Shown here piece after piece: positions 1 to 9,523 of a stretch of 64,000 nt of DNA. The translations under genes were made by a program, and so were the position numbers. The stretch's first letter is position 1, and the number at the start of each line of letters is the position of its first letter. Below the pieces are notes generated by a model. The model saw only the letters and a list, made by a program, of their open reading frames with translations. It ran no database searches and was not told the DNA's origin. This stretch comes from an uncultured Fretibacterium sp. Its GTDB lineage: Bacteria > Synergistota > Synergistia > Synergistales > Aminobacteriaceae. The stretch spans positions 7,122-71,121 of the forward strand of contig CALCEM010000051.1 in assembly GCA_937900285.1 (NCBI GenBank). Direction: 5' to 3'.

Positions 1-238
1 CGAAATATCTCGCAGGTATATCAGGAAAATTATTTTTATCGGCAGTCATTAAAAATTTTTCGCCCAAATCCGTCACGTAAATTCCTAAAACGCTCACCAA
101 AATTATTAACCATAACGGAATATCAACTAACAAATTTATTATTAACGCAATAAATGAGCCTACTGTCCCGGGCATTTTCGTGTAAAATCCAGCGCAGAAC
201 ACCGTAGCTATATATAAATATATTGGCTTCTTGAACAT
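1..238 (-). CDS. pgpA: Phosphatidylglycerophosphatase A (5' part, runs off the window)
   Basis: Only the first 79 codons are inside the window; the gene continues past base 1. The translation begins MFKKPIYLYIATVFCAGFYT and then has KMPGTVGSFIA, the N-terminal PGT-G-S motif of the PgpA family, followed by hydrophobic helices. PgpA removes the phosphate from phosphatidylglycerophosphate to give phosphatidylglycerol at the inner membrane. The ATG at 236-238 has an AGGAG site upstream on the minus strand. It lies 47 bases downstream of rimO in the same direction, so it is probably the last visible gene of the cysS-mrr-rimO-pgpA transcript. The call rests on a short stretch. Confidence 0.75.
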   Translation of the reverse strand, partial: MFKKPIYLYIATVFCAGFYTKMPGTVGSFIALIINLLVDIPLWLIILVSVLGIYVTDLGEKFLMTADKNNFPDIPARYF

Positions 239-285
239 TAAATTTTTACTCCTGATTTAAATTAATTATTTATTTATATTAGAAT

Positions 286-1584
286 TTAGATTATTTCGCC
301 GAATAAATCATTTTCGGAACTGTCTAAAATTTTTACGCTCGCAATATCTCCCAAATTAATTTTTTTATTCTCCGGGTTATTCGCGCAGATCATTCCGTCA
401 ACTTCCGGCGCATCACGGTATGAACGCCCCCAAATTTCTCCGGCTTCCTTGTCAATGTCCTCAACTAAAATTTTTAACTCGCGGTTTATAAATAATTCGT
501 TACGCCCGCTTGAAATTTCTGCTTGAACTCCCATTAATTTATTACATCTAAATTCTGCAACGTCATTATTAATTTGATCTTTAAATGATGCTGCTCTCGT
601 TCCTTCTTCCGGCGAATATACAAAAGCTCCGAGCCTGTCAAATTCTATTTCGCTTATAAAATCGATCAGAGCATTAAATTTATTTTCGTCTTCACCCGGA
701 AAACCTGTCATTAAAGTTGTACGCAGCGCAAATAATTCATCGCATTCACGAATATATTTAAAAATTTTTATTAAGTCATTATTATTTTTTAATGGCCGGT
801 TCATGCGCGCTAAAATTTCCGGGTCGCAATGTTGTACGGGAATATCCAAATAATGCAGAACTTTTTTATTTTCGAGCAAAAAATTTATTAATTCCTCGTT
901 GACGCGTTCGGGGTGTAAATATAATAATCTCAGTTTTACATTTTCCGGAATTTCAGAACTTAAAGCGCTGATTAATTTTTTTAAATTCGTCCCGTCGTTA
1001 AAATCCTGGCCGTACACCGTTAAATCTTGACCGACCAGACATAATTCACGCGCTCCGGCTGAACATAACATTTGAGCTTCAGAAATTAATTTTTTTATTG
1101 GGGTGCTTCGTAATTTCCCGCGTATTAACGGTATCGCACAATATGAACATAAAGTATTACAGCCTTCAGAAATTTTTAAATATCTGGTCCAAAAATTTTT
1201 ATCGAGAGCATTAAACGAACGTTCGCAATTTAAAATAATTTTATTGTCGAGAAATTTTATAATTTTGTCCCATTCTTCGGAACGCGCAAATAAATCCGCT
1301 GTTGGGAATTCCTGTTTTAATTCTTTTTCATAGCGATTAACGAGACAACCGGCGACTATAAATTTTTTTATTATTCCGTCTGCTTTAAGCTGTTCGAGGT
1401 CTAAAATTGCGTTAATATTTTCCTTTACGGCATCCTGAATAAAACCGCAAGTATTTATTATTCCGACATCACAGCTCGAAGGCTCATCAAAAATTTCATG
1501 GCCTAATAATTTTAATTGTCCCGTTAAATATTCGCTATCAACGGTATTTTTTGCGCACCCCATACTGACAAAAAATATTTTCAA
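286..1584 (-). CDS. rimO: Ribosomal protein S12 methylthiotransferase RimO
   Basis: Radical-SAM methylthiotransferase of 432 residues, the usual length. The N-terminal UPF0004 domain carries cysteines in MGCAKN, NTCGF and AGC for one iron-sulfur cluster. The radical-SAM motif CNTLCSYC (C-x3-C-x2-C) is near residue 140, and a C-terminal TRAM-like domain follows. The SMGCAKNTVDSEYL start matches RimO better than MiaB. It thiomethylates an aspartate of ribosomal protein S12. The start codon is TTG at 1582-1584 with GGAG upstream. It sits 6 bases after the Mrr-like gene, in one operon. Confidence 0.93.
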   Translation of the reverse strand: MKIFFVSMGCAKNTVDSEYLTGQLKLLGHEIFDEPSSCDVGIINTCGFIQDAVKENINAILDLEQLKADGIIKKFIVAGCLVNRYEKELKQEFPTADLFARSEEWDKIIKFLDNKIILNCERSFNALDKNFWTRYLKISEGCNTLCSYCAIPLIRGKLRSTPIKKLISEAQMLCSAGARELCLVGQDLTVYGQDFNDGTNLKKLISALSSEIPENVKLRLLYLHPERVNEELINFLLENKKVLHYLDIPVQHCDPEILARMNRPLKNNNDLIKIFKYIRECDELFALRTTLMTGFPGEDENKFNALIDFISEIEFDRLGAFVYSPEEGTRAASFKDQINNDVAEFRCNKLMGVQAEISSGRNELFINRELKILVEDIDKEAGEIWGRSYRDAPEVDGMICANNPENKKINLGDIASVKILDSSENDLFGEII

Positions 1585-1590
1585 GTTGAA

Positions 1591-2610
1591 TTATTCTCCG
1601 TATTCTTTCAGCGCATCCAAGTCAATAGCTTTAACTTCAATAACTTGCTCGACCATCACGCAGAAATTATTTGAGAGCATTAAACCGGATAATTTTTTCC
1701 CGTCGAGCGTCATTAAATGTTCTTGTTTGGCTAAAGCTTCGGCTTCCGGTGAAAATTCTGCGGTCGTAGCGTAAAGACCTTTGCCGCCTTTTTCTGCGAT
1801 AATTTCTAAAAATTCGTTTATGTCGGATTTCTCAATTATTTTGCTCGGTGAAGATTTCCAGGCTTGAATATATATCGGGCTTAAACCTTTTTTATCTTCC
1901 AAAATTATCCCGTGAATTAAATTATTATCTGATTTATCGGCGTTATATTTTGCTGTTCTGAAAGCTTGATAACCCATTTTAGATAATAAATCTATAACGA
2001 GCTGGGCAAATTTATCCTGATTTAATCCGGCGATTTTATTTAAAATATTTTCGGCCAATGAGTCATTTAATTTATTTACGGCATCGTTTAAAGCATCAGA
2101 CGGAGAATTATTATTTTCATTTTCATTTTGATTTACAGCGCTTTCAATTTCTTCCATTTGAGTATTTTCCTCCTTTAAAATTTCGGGTTCCGGTTCTGGT
2201 TCTGGCTCTGAATTTAATGCAGGCTCCGGGACTGGTTCGGGTTCGGGGTCGGGTTCTGGTTCTGGTTCCGGCTCAAAATCCATGCTGATTAAATCATTAT
2301 CCAATTTCAACGAGTAAGCTTCATCAATAACAGCAGGATCATCCCGTAAAACTCTTTGTCCCTTCGGCGTAATAATAAACGTTGCAGAAGCCAAATTATT
2401 TAACATGCTGTAACGCTTTAAAATGTTCCGGGCGTTTTTAATTTGCGTCCAAAATCTGTCCTTTTCATCTTGAGTAAAATTATTTGCTTCAATATCAAGA
2501 CTGCGCGAAATATCATTAATTAAAACTTCGCTACTAAATTCATGCGGTTGACCGTCACTATAAGATTCAAGTAACGGCTTTAAAATTTCATTGACTGAAG
2601 GTACAGGCAT
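1591..2610 (-). CDS. Mrr-like protein with Pro-Glu linker and altered catalytic motif
   Basis: 339 residues. Residues 1-90 look like the Mrr N-terminal winged helix (MPVPSVNEILKPLLE, later FIITPKGQRVL). Residues 113-143 are a Pro-Glu repeat linker. Residues 196-310 match the Mrr/PD-(D/E)xK restriction-endonuclease fold (HGIILEDKKGLSPIYIQAWK, then KGLYATTAEFSPEAEALA and LMTLDGKKLSGLM). Active Mrr proteins usually have DG-I near the HG at 233-234 and QxK or ExK where this one has Q249-A-W-K252. Aspartate is thus replaced by histidine and one residue appears inserted. It may be a DNA-binding protein without cleavage activity, or an active variant. It sits between housekeeping genes cysS and rimO, without a methyltransferase. 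Confidence 0.7.
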   Translation of the reverse strand: MPVPSVNEILKPLLESYSDGQPHEFSSEVLINDISRSLDIEANNFTQDEKDRFWTQIKNARNILKRYSMLNNLASATFIITPKGQRVLRDDPAVIDEAYSLKLDNDLISMDFEPEPEPEPDPEPEPVPEPALNSEPEPEPEPEILKEENTQMEEIESAVNQNENENNNSPSDALNDAVNKLNDSLAENILNKIAGLNQDKFAQLVIDLLSKMGYQAFRTAKYNADKSDNNLIHGIILEDKKGLSPIYIQAWKSSPSKIIEKSDINEFLEIIAEKGGKGLYATTAEFSPEAEALAKQEHLMTLDGKKLSGLMLSNNFCVMVEQVIEVKAIDLDALKEYGE

Positions 2611-2630
2611 TTTATTTAAAATTCACCTCG

Positions 2631-4052
2631 TTATAATTCTCTTTTCCACTTAGTGCCCTGCGGAGTGTCTTCGAGTATTATTCCCATAGATTTTAATTTG
2701 TCGCGAATTTCATCGGAGCGTTTAAAATCTTTATTTTTTCGTGCTGTGCTGCGTTCTGAAATTAAATTTTCAACTTCGGAGCTTAGATCATTATTATTTT
2801 CATCATCGCCCAATAATCCAAATATTTCATCATAAAATTTTAATTCGCGTTCTGCACTCGTAAAAAATTCATCGGGTAAAATTCCATAATTATTCATTTC
2901 AGAATTAATCAAGTGAACGAGATCAAAAAATATTCCCATTCCTGCAGCGGTATTAAAATCATCGTTCAAAGCGTCATGAAATTTTTTATTTAATTCTTTT
3001 AATTCCTCGTTAAATTTTTCGCTTTTAAATTCGTTGTTATTTCCTTTACGTGTATTTTTTGCGAAATCCAAATTACTTTTACAATTTCTCAACCTCGTTA
3101 AACCTGCTTCGGCCTGCTCTAATGCTTCCGGCGTGAAATTCAGGGGGCTTCTATAATGCGCACTCAGCATAAAAAATCTTATAGCGGTCGGGTTATATTT
3201 TTCGATAGCTGCGCGAGCCGTCATAAAATTTCCGAGTGATTTCGACATTTTTTCATTATCGATCAACAAAAACCCGTTATGAAGCCAAAATCTTACGAAC
3301 GGTAAATTATTCCCTGAAGCTGCTTCGCTTTGAGCTGCTTCGTTTTCGTGGTGGGGAAAAATTAAATCGACTCCGCCCGAATGAATGTCAATATTTTCGC
3401 CGAGATATTTCGATGACATTGCCGAGCATTCGATGTGCCAACCTGGCCGGCCTTTACCCCAAGGACTTTGCCACGAAGGTTCGCCGGGCTTTTCGTTTTT
3501 CCATAGGGCGAAATCCAGCGGATCTTTTTTATTTTCTCCTGGTTCAACGCGTGCGCCTGCTTCTAAATCTTCGAGATTTTGTTTACATAAACTTCCATAT
3601 TTCGGCCAGCTCTTTACATCAAAATAAACATCTCCATTTGAAATATATGCGTGACCATTTTTTATAATTTTCTCGATCGTGTTAATAATTTCGTTTATAT
3701 GTTCGGTAGCGCGTGGAGCAAAATCAGGCGGATTAATTCCGAGAGCTTTAGCGTCTTTGTTATATTCAGTTATAAATTTTTCTGCCAGTTCTGCGACCGT
3801 AATATTTTCCTGATGGGCGCGGTGTATCATTTTGTCATCGATGTCCGTAAAATTTTGAACGAACGTAACTTTATAGCCCAAATGTTTCAGCCAGCGTCTC
3901 AAAACATCAAAAACTATAAACGGCCTCGCATTTCCAACGTGAAAATAATCGTAAACCGTCGGACCGCACGAATAAAACGAAACTTCACCGGGCTTAATAG
4001 GTTTAAATTCTTCCTTTTTGCGGGTTAAGTCGTTGTATAAATACAGGCTCAA
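2631..4052 (-). CDS. cysS: Cysteinyl-tRNA synthetase
   Basis: Class I aminoacyl-tRNA synthetase charging tRNA-Cys. The HIGH-type motif is in YFHVGNARPF, KMSKS is in NEKMSKSLGNF, and zinc ligands are suggested by SCGPTVYD, WHIECSAM and HHENE. I chose the TTG at 4050-4052 (473 residues, start MSLYLYNDLTRKKEEF) because a GGGGAG site sits at 4062-4067, about ten bases upstream, and the N-terminus then aligns in length with the E. coli protein. A longer frame would start at TTG 4070 and swallow that site. It is the first gene of the leftward operon. Confidence 0.95.
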   Translation of the reverse strand: MSLYLYNDLTRKKEEFKPIKPGEVSFYSCGPTVYDYFHVGNARPFIVFDVLRRWLKHLGYKVTFVQNFTDIDDKMIHRAHQENITVAELAEKFITEYNKDAKALGINPPDFAPRATEHINEIINTIEKIIKNGHAYISNGDVYFDVKSWPKYGSLCKQNLEDLEAGARVEPGENKKDPLDFALWKNEKPGEPSWQSPWGKGRPGWHIECSAMSSKYLGENIDIHSGGVDLIFPHHENEAAQSEAASGNNLPFVRFWLHNGFLLIDNEKMSKSLGNFMTARAAIEKYNPTAIRFFMLSAHYRSPLNFTPEALEQAEAGLTRLRNCKSNLDFAKNTRKGNNNEFKSEKFNEELKELNKKFHDALNDDFNTAAGMGIFFDLVHLINSEMNNYGILPDEFFTSAERELKFYDEIFGLLGDDENNNDLSSEVENLISERSTARKNKDFKRSDEIRDKLKSMGIILEDTPQGTKWKREL

Positions 4053-4204
4053 AATTTTTTCACTCCCCAATAAAATAAATTTATCTGCAACATTGAAAAA
4101 TATATCACACCGCCCTAATGAATAAATGAAAATAAATTAATGTATAATTCAAAAATTAATTTTAAATTGTTATTTTTATTTTCATGCATGGAGGTAAATT
4201 ATTT

Positions 4205-6043
4205 ATGCGCAATAAATTTTTTCTGGCGATATTAATTTTTACTTTAATTTTAAATATTTCTTTGCCAGTTTATGCGGCTCCTTCGATTAATACAAACGGT
4301 GATCCCCATGTTGGAGCGCAGACGGTTTTATCAGTGAGTGAAATTCCTGCTGGAGGTTCTGCAGAATGGTCAATTACTCCGACTGGTTTAAATCCCGCTA
4401 GATTTTCTTTGAGAGCTGGCGGACGTGAATGCAGTTTTATACCGCTTGACACGAAGCCGATAAATGTTTCAGCGATAATTTACGACAGATCGGGAAATGT
4501 TTTAAATGATCTTGAATACATTGTGAAGCCGGCAGAATTTAAAATAAAAATTTCCGTTGAAAATAATGATCCTGTTGTGTTATGGGATTCTGTTAAGCGT
4601 TCAAACAGAGTGCTGGACAAAAATATTTTAATGGCGAAACATCCTATTAAATTGCGTGCTGAATTAGTTCCGGGTTTTGACAGCGAACATAATTTTAAAT
4701 GGACGGCTGATCCTGCAACAGGAATAACGAGCGCTGAAAATGATATTATTTCGATTACCAGAAATGAGACAGGCGAGAGTGAAATTTATGTAACTGCTTT
4801 TAATTCGACCGGCACAAAATTAGGAACAGGAAGCAGCACAATAAAAATTACGTTACCTTTACAAACTTTTGAAGCATCAAACCGTGAGCGTGAAGCTTAT
4901 AACTCGTGGACTAAAGCTCAAGAATTATGGAACGCAAAAAATTATGCTGAAGCTGTAAAACTTGCGACTAACGCAACAAAATTAAGTCCGCGCGACGAAG
5001 AAATTAACAACGGATTTAAATTGATGTCGACGAACTTTAACAGATTTACGCGAGCTACAAAACTGCGTCAGGAAGCAAAAGAACAAGATTCAAAAGGATT
5101 ACTCGATGAGGCGTTAAAAAATTTGCGTTCTGCTCAAATTATTTGGCCGGTTGATGACGGTGAAGAAAATATCAGCATTGCAGAAAAAAAAGTTGATGAC
5201 CGTAGAATTTTATTACAAAAAGCGGAATGGTTACGCGATAAAGGTGCGGCTTATGATAAAGAGAGCATGTTTGAAGATGCTTTAGAATGTTATGCGCAGA
5301 GTGTTGCTTTAGTTCCGTCTGATGCTATAACAGATCGAATGAACAGAATACGCGCACGACTTGTAAAAATTTCTGACGCTGATAAATATGCAGGTGAAGG
5401 CATAACCCTCGAACGCGAAGGAAAATTACAGGAAGCGCTTGAACATTATGGCGCGAGTTTAGTGAGCAATCCTGACGCTGGATTGAGGGCGCATATTGAA
5501 GAATTACAGAGCGTAATAAAACGCCGTGAAGATCAATCCAGAATTTTATATCGCGAGGGCATGGAATTTCAGCGCAGGGGAAATAATACGGAAGCTTTAA
5601 AACGTTATCGCGAGAGTTTAAATTTATGGGAGACGGAAAATGCAGTAAGGCGCGCTAATGATTTGGGCAAAAATATAAAACTGGGTTCAGATGTAGTATT
5701 AAGAAGCCCGGAAGATTTTGGGATCGGAACTAAAAACGATGCTGTGAAAATTGTTCAGGAAGCTGATAAATTATACTCTGAAAATAAAATCTCGGAGGCC
5801 ATAGCGTTATATAAAAAAGCTCAATCAATTTCGCCGTCAAAAGATGTTAAAGAGTGGCTCGACCAGCTTGAAAAGAATGTCGCTGAGAATGAAGCAGTAA
5901 ACTCAGCCAACGAAATAATAAAGCAGGCAAATAATTTATACAGGAACGGCAAATTAAAAGAGGCTATAGAATTATATAAAAAGAGTTTGGAAATACATCG
6001 CGATTCCAGAATTGAAGAATTTATAAAGGCCAACAGCAAATAA
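4205..6043 (+). CDS. Secreted TPR-repeat protein of unknown function
   Basis: 612 residues from ATG 4205. An upstream in-frame ATG at 4184 is less likely because GGAGG at 4190-4194 lies ten bases before 4205. The N-terminus MRNKFFLAILIFTLILNISLPVYA is a clear signal peptide. Residues of about 25-220 look like two Ig-like beta domains. The rest is a chain of tetratricopeptide-type repeats, for example YAEAVKLATNATKLSPRD, ALKRYRESLNLWETENAV and ISEAIALYKKAQSISPSKDV. It is probably periplasmic or surface exposed and works through protein contacts. No enzyme motif is seen. A terminator follows at 6072. Confidence 0.7.
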   Translation: MRNKFFLAILIFTLILNISLPVYAAPSINTNGDPHVGAQTVLSVSEIPAGGSAEWSITPTGLNPARFSLRAGGRECSFIPLDTKPINVSAIIYDRSGNVLNDLEYIVKPAEFKIKISVENNDPVVLWDSVKRSNRVLDKNILMAKHPIKLRAELVPGFDSEHNFKWTADPATGITSAENDIISITRNETGESEIYVTAFNSTGTKLGTGSSTIKITLPLQTFEASNREREAYNSWTKAQELWNAKNYAEAVKLATNATKLSPRDEEINNGFKLMSTNFNRFTRATKLRQEAKEQDSKGLLDEALKNLRSAQIIWPVDDGEENISIAEKKVDDRRILLQKAEWLRDKGAAYDKESMFEDALECYAQSVALVPSDAITDRMNRIRARLVKISDADKYAGEGITLEREGKLQEALEHYGASLVSNPDAGLRAHIEELQSVIKRREDQSRILYREGMEFQRRGNNTEALKRYRESLNLWETENAVRRANDLGKNIKLGSDVVLRSPEDFGIGTKNDAVKIVQEADKLYSENKISEAIALYKKAQSISPSKDVKEWLDQLEKNVAENEAVNSANEIIKQANNLYRNGKLKEAIELYKKSLEIHRDSRIEEFIKANSK

Positions 6044-6071
6044 ATTTAACGATAAAAAATAATAAAATTTT

Positions 6072-6107
6072 TCTCCTCATCATCTTAAATGGCGGGGAGA
6101 TTTTTTT
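6072..6107 (+). terminator. Rho-independent terminator after the TPR gene
   Basis: TCTCCTC at 6072-6078 pairs with GGGGAGA at 6094-6100 (one G-U pair), followed by seven T. It separates the TPR protein gene from the M13 peptidase gene. Confidence 0.75.
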
Positions 6108-6162
6108 ATGCCGTATAATTTCAAGTTGCAAATAATTTTTTTTGAAGGAGTGTCATTTTAAT

Positions 6163-8187
6163 TTGAACAAAGTAATTTTATTTTTAGCGTTGTTTTTATT
6201 AATTTCAACCCGCCGCGCTTATGCTGAAGCGGAATATATTTGGGTTAATTCGAATTTGGACGGAAGAATTAATAATTTAAAAGTTCCGGATTTAAAACAA
6301 GATTTTTATTTGTCGCAAAATTATAACTGGCTCAAAGATTCAAAATTACAGCCCGGACATTCCAGAAACAGCGCATTTGATGAATTAAATGATCAGGTCA
6401 TGAAAAATTTAATCGGACTTGCCTCAAATAAAAATAATAATTTAACCGGACATGATGCAGACCTCGTTAAAAATTTATATTCGCTCTGGTTAAACTGGGA
6501 TTTAAGAAACTCCGAAGGAATGGACCAAATTGACAGATATATTAATTTAATCGAGAACATAAAAAACATTGACGAATTAAATAGTTATTTTAAGAGCAAA
6601 GAATGTTTATATCACGGTAATTTTATTTTTGATGTTTCGCTCGGCCATGACAATAAAGATTCTTCAAGCTACAACGTCGAAATTATTTCAACAAGTTTAA
6701 TGCTCGGAGATTCAGCGGAATATAAAAATTTAACTGAAAACGGTAAACGTGAAAAAATATTTCGTGAAGCAATTGGATCATATATGCTCAGGAGGTTGGG
6801 ATATTCGGAGGATGAGGCAAATAAAATTTTAAATGCCAGCTTTGAATTTGAGAAAAGTATTTCAGATTATATGATGAGTCATGAAAAATTAAATTCTCCT
6901 GAAGCCGTTGAAAAATTATATAATCCCGTTAATATGAATGATATAAAAATTAATTCAAAAAATTTCCCATTGGCTGAAATATTACAGGCTCATAAAATAA
7001 ATTCAAAACTTACAAATTTGCAGGAACCCGAATGGCTTAAAGGTCTGAACAAAATTTATAATAATGACAATCTCGAAAATATTAAAGCTTATTTAATTCG
7101 TAAAACTGCGTCAGAATATATTACGTTAATTGATGAACCTGCTTTCAGAGAATATCAAAGACTGTTACAGGAGCGCAACGGGATCAATAATTCAAGGCCG
7201 GACGAAGAATTAGCAATTGAATTTTTACGCAAAAATATTCCCGTGCCACTTTCAAAATTATATGTGAAAAAATTTGTAAGCGAAAAAACTAAACACGAAA
7301 TTGAAAATATTATTAATCAAGCTATAAATTATTATCGCAGTATGTTAGCTTCAATTAACTGGCTCTCAGATGAAACAAAAAATAAAGCAGTCGAAAAATT
7401 AAACGCATTGACCCCACGTGCAGCTTACCCGGATAAATGGAAAGATTACACGGATTTAAAAATTAATTCGATTGAAAATAACGAGACTTTATTAAAGGCA
7501 CACGACAAAATTAAATTATTCAAATTAAAATTATTTTATTCGCGCCTAAATACAAAGGTCGATAAAGAATTATGGATCGATGATGTTACGCAGGTTAATG
7601 CATATTATTCGCCGTCGAAAAATGAAATTATGATAATCGCTGGAATTTTAGGCGGAGTGTTTTACAATCCCGAAATGTCTCAAGAGGAAAAATTAGGACG
7701 AATCGGAGCGGTTATCGGTCATGAAATTTCTCACGCATTCGACACTATAGGAGCACAGTTCGACAAAAATGGAAATATGCTCAAATGGTGGAGCGATGAA
7801 GATTACAAGGCGTTTAAATTGCGTGCTGATAAATTAATAAATTACATGTCGGGTTTTAAAGTTACACCAGAAGGCGAAAATTATAACGGCAGTTTAGTAC
7901 AGTTTGAAACAATTGCTGACATGGCCGGAGTTAAATGCATGCTGGGAATTGCGAATAATTATAAAAATTTTGATTACGATAAATTTTTTAAATCATATGC
8001 CGAAATTTGGAAATTAAAACAGACTCGCGAGAGATTGGATTTTGTTTTAAAAATTGATGTTCATGCGCTGCCGTATTTGAGAGTAAATGCGGTTTTGCAG
8101 CAATATGAAAAATTTCATCAGACTTACGGCATTAAAAACGGTGATAAAATGTATTTAACGCCGGAAGACCGCGTAAATGTTTGGTAA
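6163..8187 (+). CDS. M13 family zinc metallopeptidase (neprilysin/PepO-like)
   Basis: 674 residues from TTG 6163; AAGGAG at 6145-6150 lies twelve bases upstream, and a longer TTG frame from 6142 would overlap that site. The N-terminus MNKVILFLALFLLISTRRAYA is a signal peptide, so the enzyme is exported. The zinc motif HExxH is in VIGHEISHAF. The third ligand region is ETIADMAG (usually ENIAD in the family), and the family substrate-binding motif is represented by VNAYYSPSKNEI. The C-terminus ends in a typical GDKMYLTPEDRVNVW. M13 enzymes degrade peptides outside the cytoplasm. Confidence 0.92.
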   Translation: MNKVILFLALFLLISTRRAYAEAEYIWVNSNLDGRINNLKVPDLKQDFYLSQNYNWLKDSKLQPGHSRNSAFDELNDQVMKNLIGLASNKNNNLTGHDADLVKNLYSLWLNWDLRNSEGMDQIDRYINLIENIKNIDELNSYFKSKECLYHGNFIFDVSLGHDNKDSSSYNVEIISTSLMLGDSAEYKNLTENGKREKIFREAIGSYMLRRLGYSEDEANKILNASFEFEKSISDYMMSHEKLNSPEAVEKLYNPVNMNDIKINSKNFPLAEILQAHKINSKLTNLQEPEWLKGLNKIYNNDNLENIKAYLIRKTASEYITLIDEPAFREYQRLLQERNGINNSRPDEELAIEFLRKNIPVPLSKLYVKKFVSEKTKHEIENIINQAINYYRSMLASINWLSDETKNKAVEKLNALTPRAAYPDKWKDYTDLKINSIENNETLLKAHDKIKLFKLKLFYSRLNTKVDKELWIDDVTQVNAYYSPSKNEIMIIAGILGGVFYNPEMSQEEKLGRIGAVIGHEISHAFDTIGAQFDKNGNMLKWWSDEDYKAFKLRADKLINYMSGFKVTPEGENYNGSLVQFETIADMAGVKCMLGIANNYKNFDYDKFFKSYAEIWKLKQTRERLDFVLKIDVHALPYLRVNAVLQQYEKFHQTYGIKNGDKMYLTPEDRVNVW

Positions 8188-8213
8188 GTTTAGTGGAGGG
8201 AGATTTTATTTTT

Positions 8214-8870
8214 ATGCTTAAGTTATTAATATTAATATTTGCGCTTGCGATGCCTGCCTATGCAGAAAAAAATTTTAACGTTGCAGATTTAAACGCTTCA
8301 AATAACACTGATCAATTAATAATAATCAGCGTTGGGGAAAATAACGAAACAAAATTATTTATGTACGAAAAAAATAATGCTGATTGGATTAAAATTCTTG
8401 AGAGTGTTGCATATATCGGCAAAAAAGGACTTGGGAAAACTCGCGAAGGAGATTTAAAAACACCGGTCGGAATATTTGAATTTAATAAAGCCTTCGGAAT
8501 AAAAGATGATCCAGGCTGTAAGGCGTTTGAATATGTAAAAGTTGATGATTCACATTACTGGGTCGGGGATTCCGAATCCGAATTTTATAATAAATTTGTC
8601 TCAACCAGCGACGTGAAAAATTTTAATAAAGATGACAGCGAACATATAACCGATTACAAGCCGGCATATAATTACGCTTTGAACATAAATTATAATTCCG
8701 AATGTGTACCGGGAAAGGGTTCAGCGATATTTCTGCATTGTAAAACAAAAAATAATTTTACTGGCGGATGCGTTTCAGTTCCTGAAGATGTCATGAAAAA
8801 AATTATTATGAGCGTAAAAGCTGATTGCAAAATAATAATTGATTATGATAAAAATATCCCGGAATATTAA
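8214..8870 (+). CDS. L,D-transpeptidase (YkuD) family protein
   Basis: 218 residues from ATG 8214, with GGAGGG at 8195-8200 upstream; a longer TTG frame from 8181 overlaps the M13 gene and its own ribosome site. A signal peptide MLKLLILIFALAMPAYA leads the protein. The catalytic stretch is SAIFLHCKTKNNFTGGCVSV, with the H-x-x-TGGC histidine/cysteine pattern of YkuD-type enzymes, and LKTPVGIFEF matches the family N-terminal motif. It probably forms or edits peptidoglycan crosslinks. It overlaps no neighbour and may share a transcript with the M13 gene. Confidence 0.85.
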   Translation: MLKLLILIFALAMPAYAEKNFNVADLNASNNTDQLIIISVGENNETKLFMYEKNNADWIKILESVAYIGKKGLGKTREGDLKTPVGIFEFNKAFGIKDDPGCKAFEYVKVDDSHYWVGDSESEFYNKFVSTSDVKNFNKDDSEHITDYKPAYNYALNINYNSECVPGKGSAIFLHCKTKNNFTGGCVSVPEDVMKKIIMSVKADCKIIIDYDKNIPEY

Positions 8871-8906
8871 ATATTAAATATTAAATCTGAAAATAAAAAT
8901 TATTTT

Positions 8907-8945
8907 GGGGCTGGAGTTTTTTATTTCCGGTCTCAAATTTTTTTT
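8907..8945 (+). terminator. Terminator between the L,D-transpeptidase and iscR
   Basis: GGGGCTGGAG (8907-8916) can pair along ten positions with TTCCGGTCTC (8925-8934), using several G-U pairs, and is followed by a run of T. It isolates the iron-sulfur operon from upstream transcription. Confidence 0.6.
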
Positions 8946-9033
8946 ATGAAGTAATTCGTATTAATTTAATCTTGATAATTTTAGTTGCATATGATATTTT
9001 TTTGCGCGCTTGAAAAATTTAAGGGGGCGTATT

Positions 9034-9519
9034 TTGAAACTATCAACTATAACCAGATATGGATTAAGTGCATTAAGTGATTTATGTGCGCATTATAAAA
9101 ACGATCCTGTTTCGGTTAATGATATTGCGATGAGGCAGAAAATTCCCGTGAATTATCTTGAGCGTTTATTCTCGAATTTGCGTAAAGCAGAAATTTTAAT
9201 CAGCGTTCGAGGTGCTCAAGGCGGTTATAAATTAGCGCGTCCGGCAGATAAAATTACAATTTCTGAAATTATGAGAGCTTTAGGAGAGCCTGTAATATTT
9301 GGAAATTGTCAAACTGAGAACGGTTGTGAAAATGCGAATTTATGCCCGGCGTTTGATTTATGGAAGCGTGTAAAAAATTCTGTCGATGAAATTTTGAATA
9401 ATACAACGCTTGCAGATTTAGTAAACAGAAAATTTGAATTGATAAACGAAAATATAAACGATCCCGAAAGAAATTTAATCAGGGAAAAAGCATTAAAAAA
9501 ATTTGAGGAGGGTAAATAA
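9034..9519 (+). CDS. iscR: Rrf2-family [2Fe-2S] regulator IscR
   Basis: 161 residues from TTG 9034 (start MKLSTITRYGLSAL); AGGGGGCG lies just upstream at 9022-9028. The N-terminal winged helix-turn-helix is followed by the cluster ligands in CQTENGCENANLC, exactly the C-x5-C-x5-C spacing of IscR. This protein senses the state of iron-sulfur assembly and normally represses its own operon. It is directly followed by iscS and iscU, so autoregulation is expected. I could not identify its operator with confidence in the AT-rich upstream region. Confidence 0.93.
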   Translation: MKLSTITRYGLSALSDLCAHYKNDPVSVNDIAMRQKIPVNYLERLFSNLRKAEILISVRGAQGGYKLARPADKITISEIMRALGEPVIFGNCQTENGCENANLCPAFDLWKRVKNSVDEILNNTTLADLVNRKFELINENINDPERNLIREKALKKFEEGK

Positions 9520-9523
9520 TAAA

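Noticed and set aside
2160..2290. Plus-strand open frame opposite the Pro-Glu linker
   Set aside because: It is a by-product of the repetitive linker; the minus-strand Mrr-like frame has domain matches.
3236..3667. 143-codon plus-strand frame within cysS
   Set aside because: It is antisense to the conserved catalytic domain of cysS and shows no motif of its own.
8868..8887. Three seven-base repeats (ATATTAA) at the end of the L,D-transpeptidase gene
   Set aside because: The first copy supplies the stop codon and the rest lie in untranslated AT-rich sequence; no frame effect is likely.
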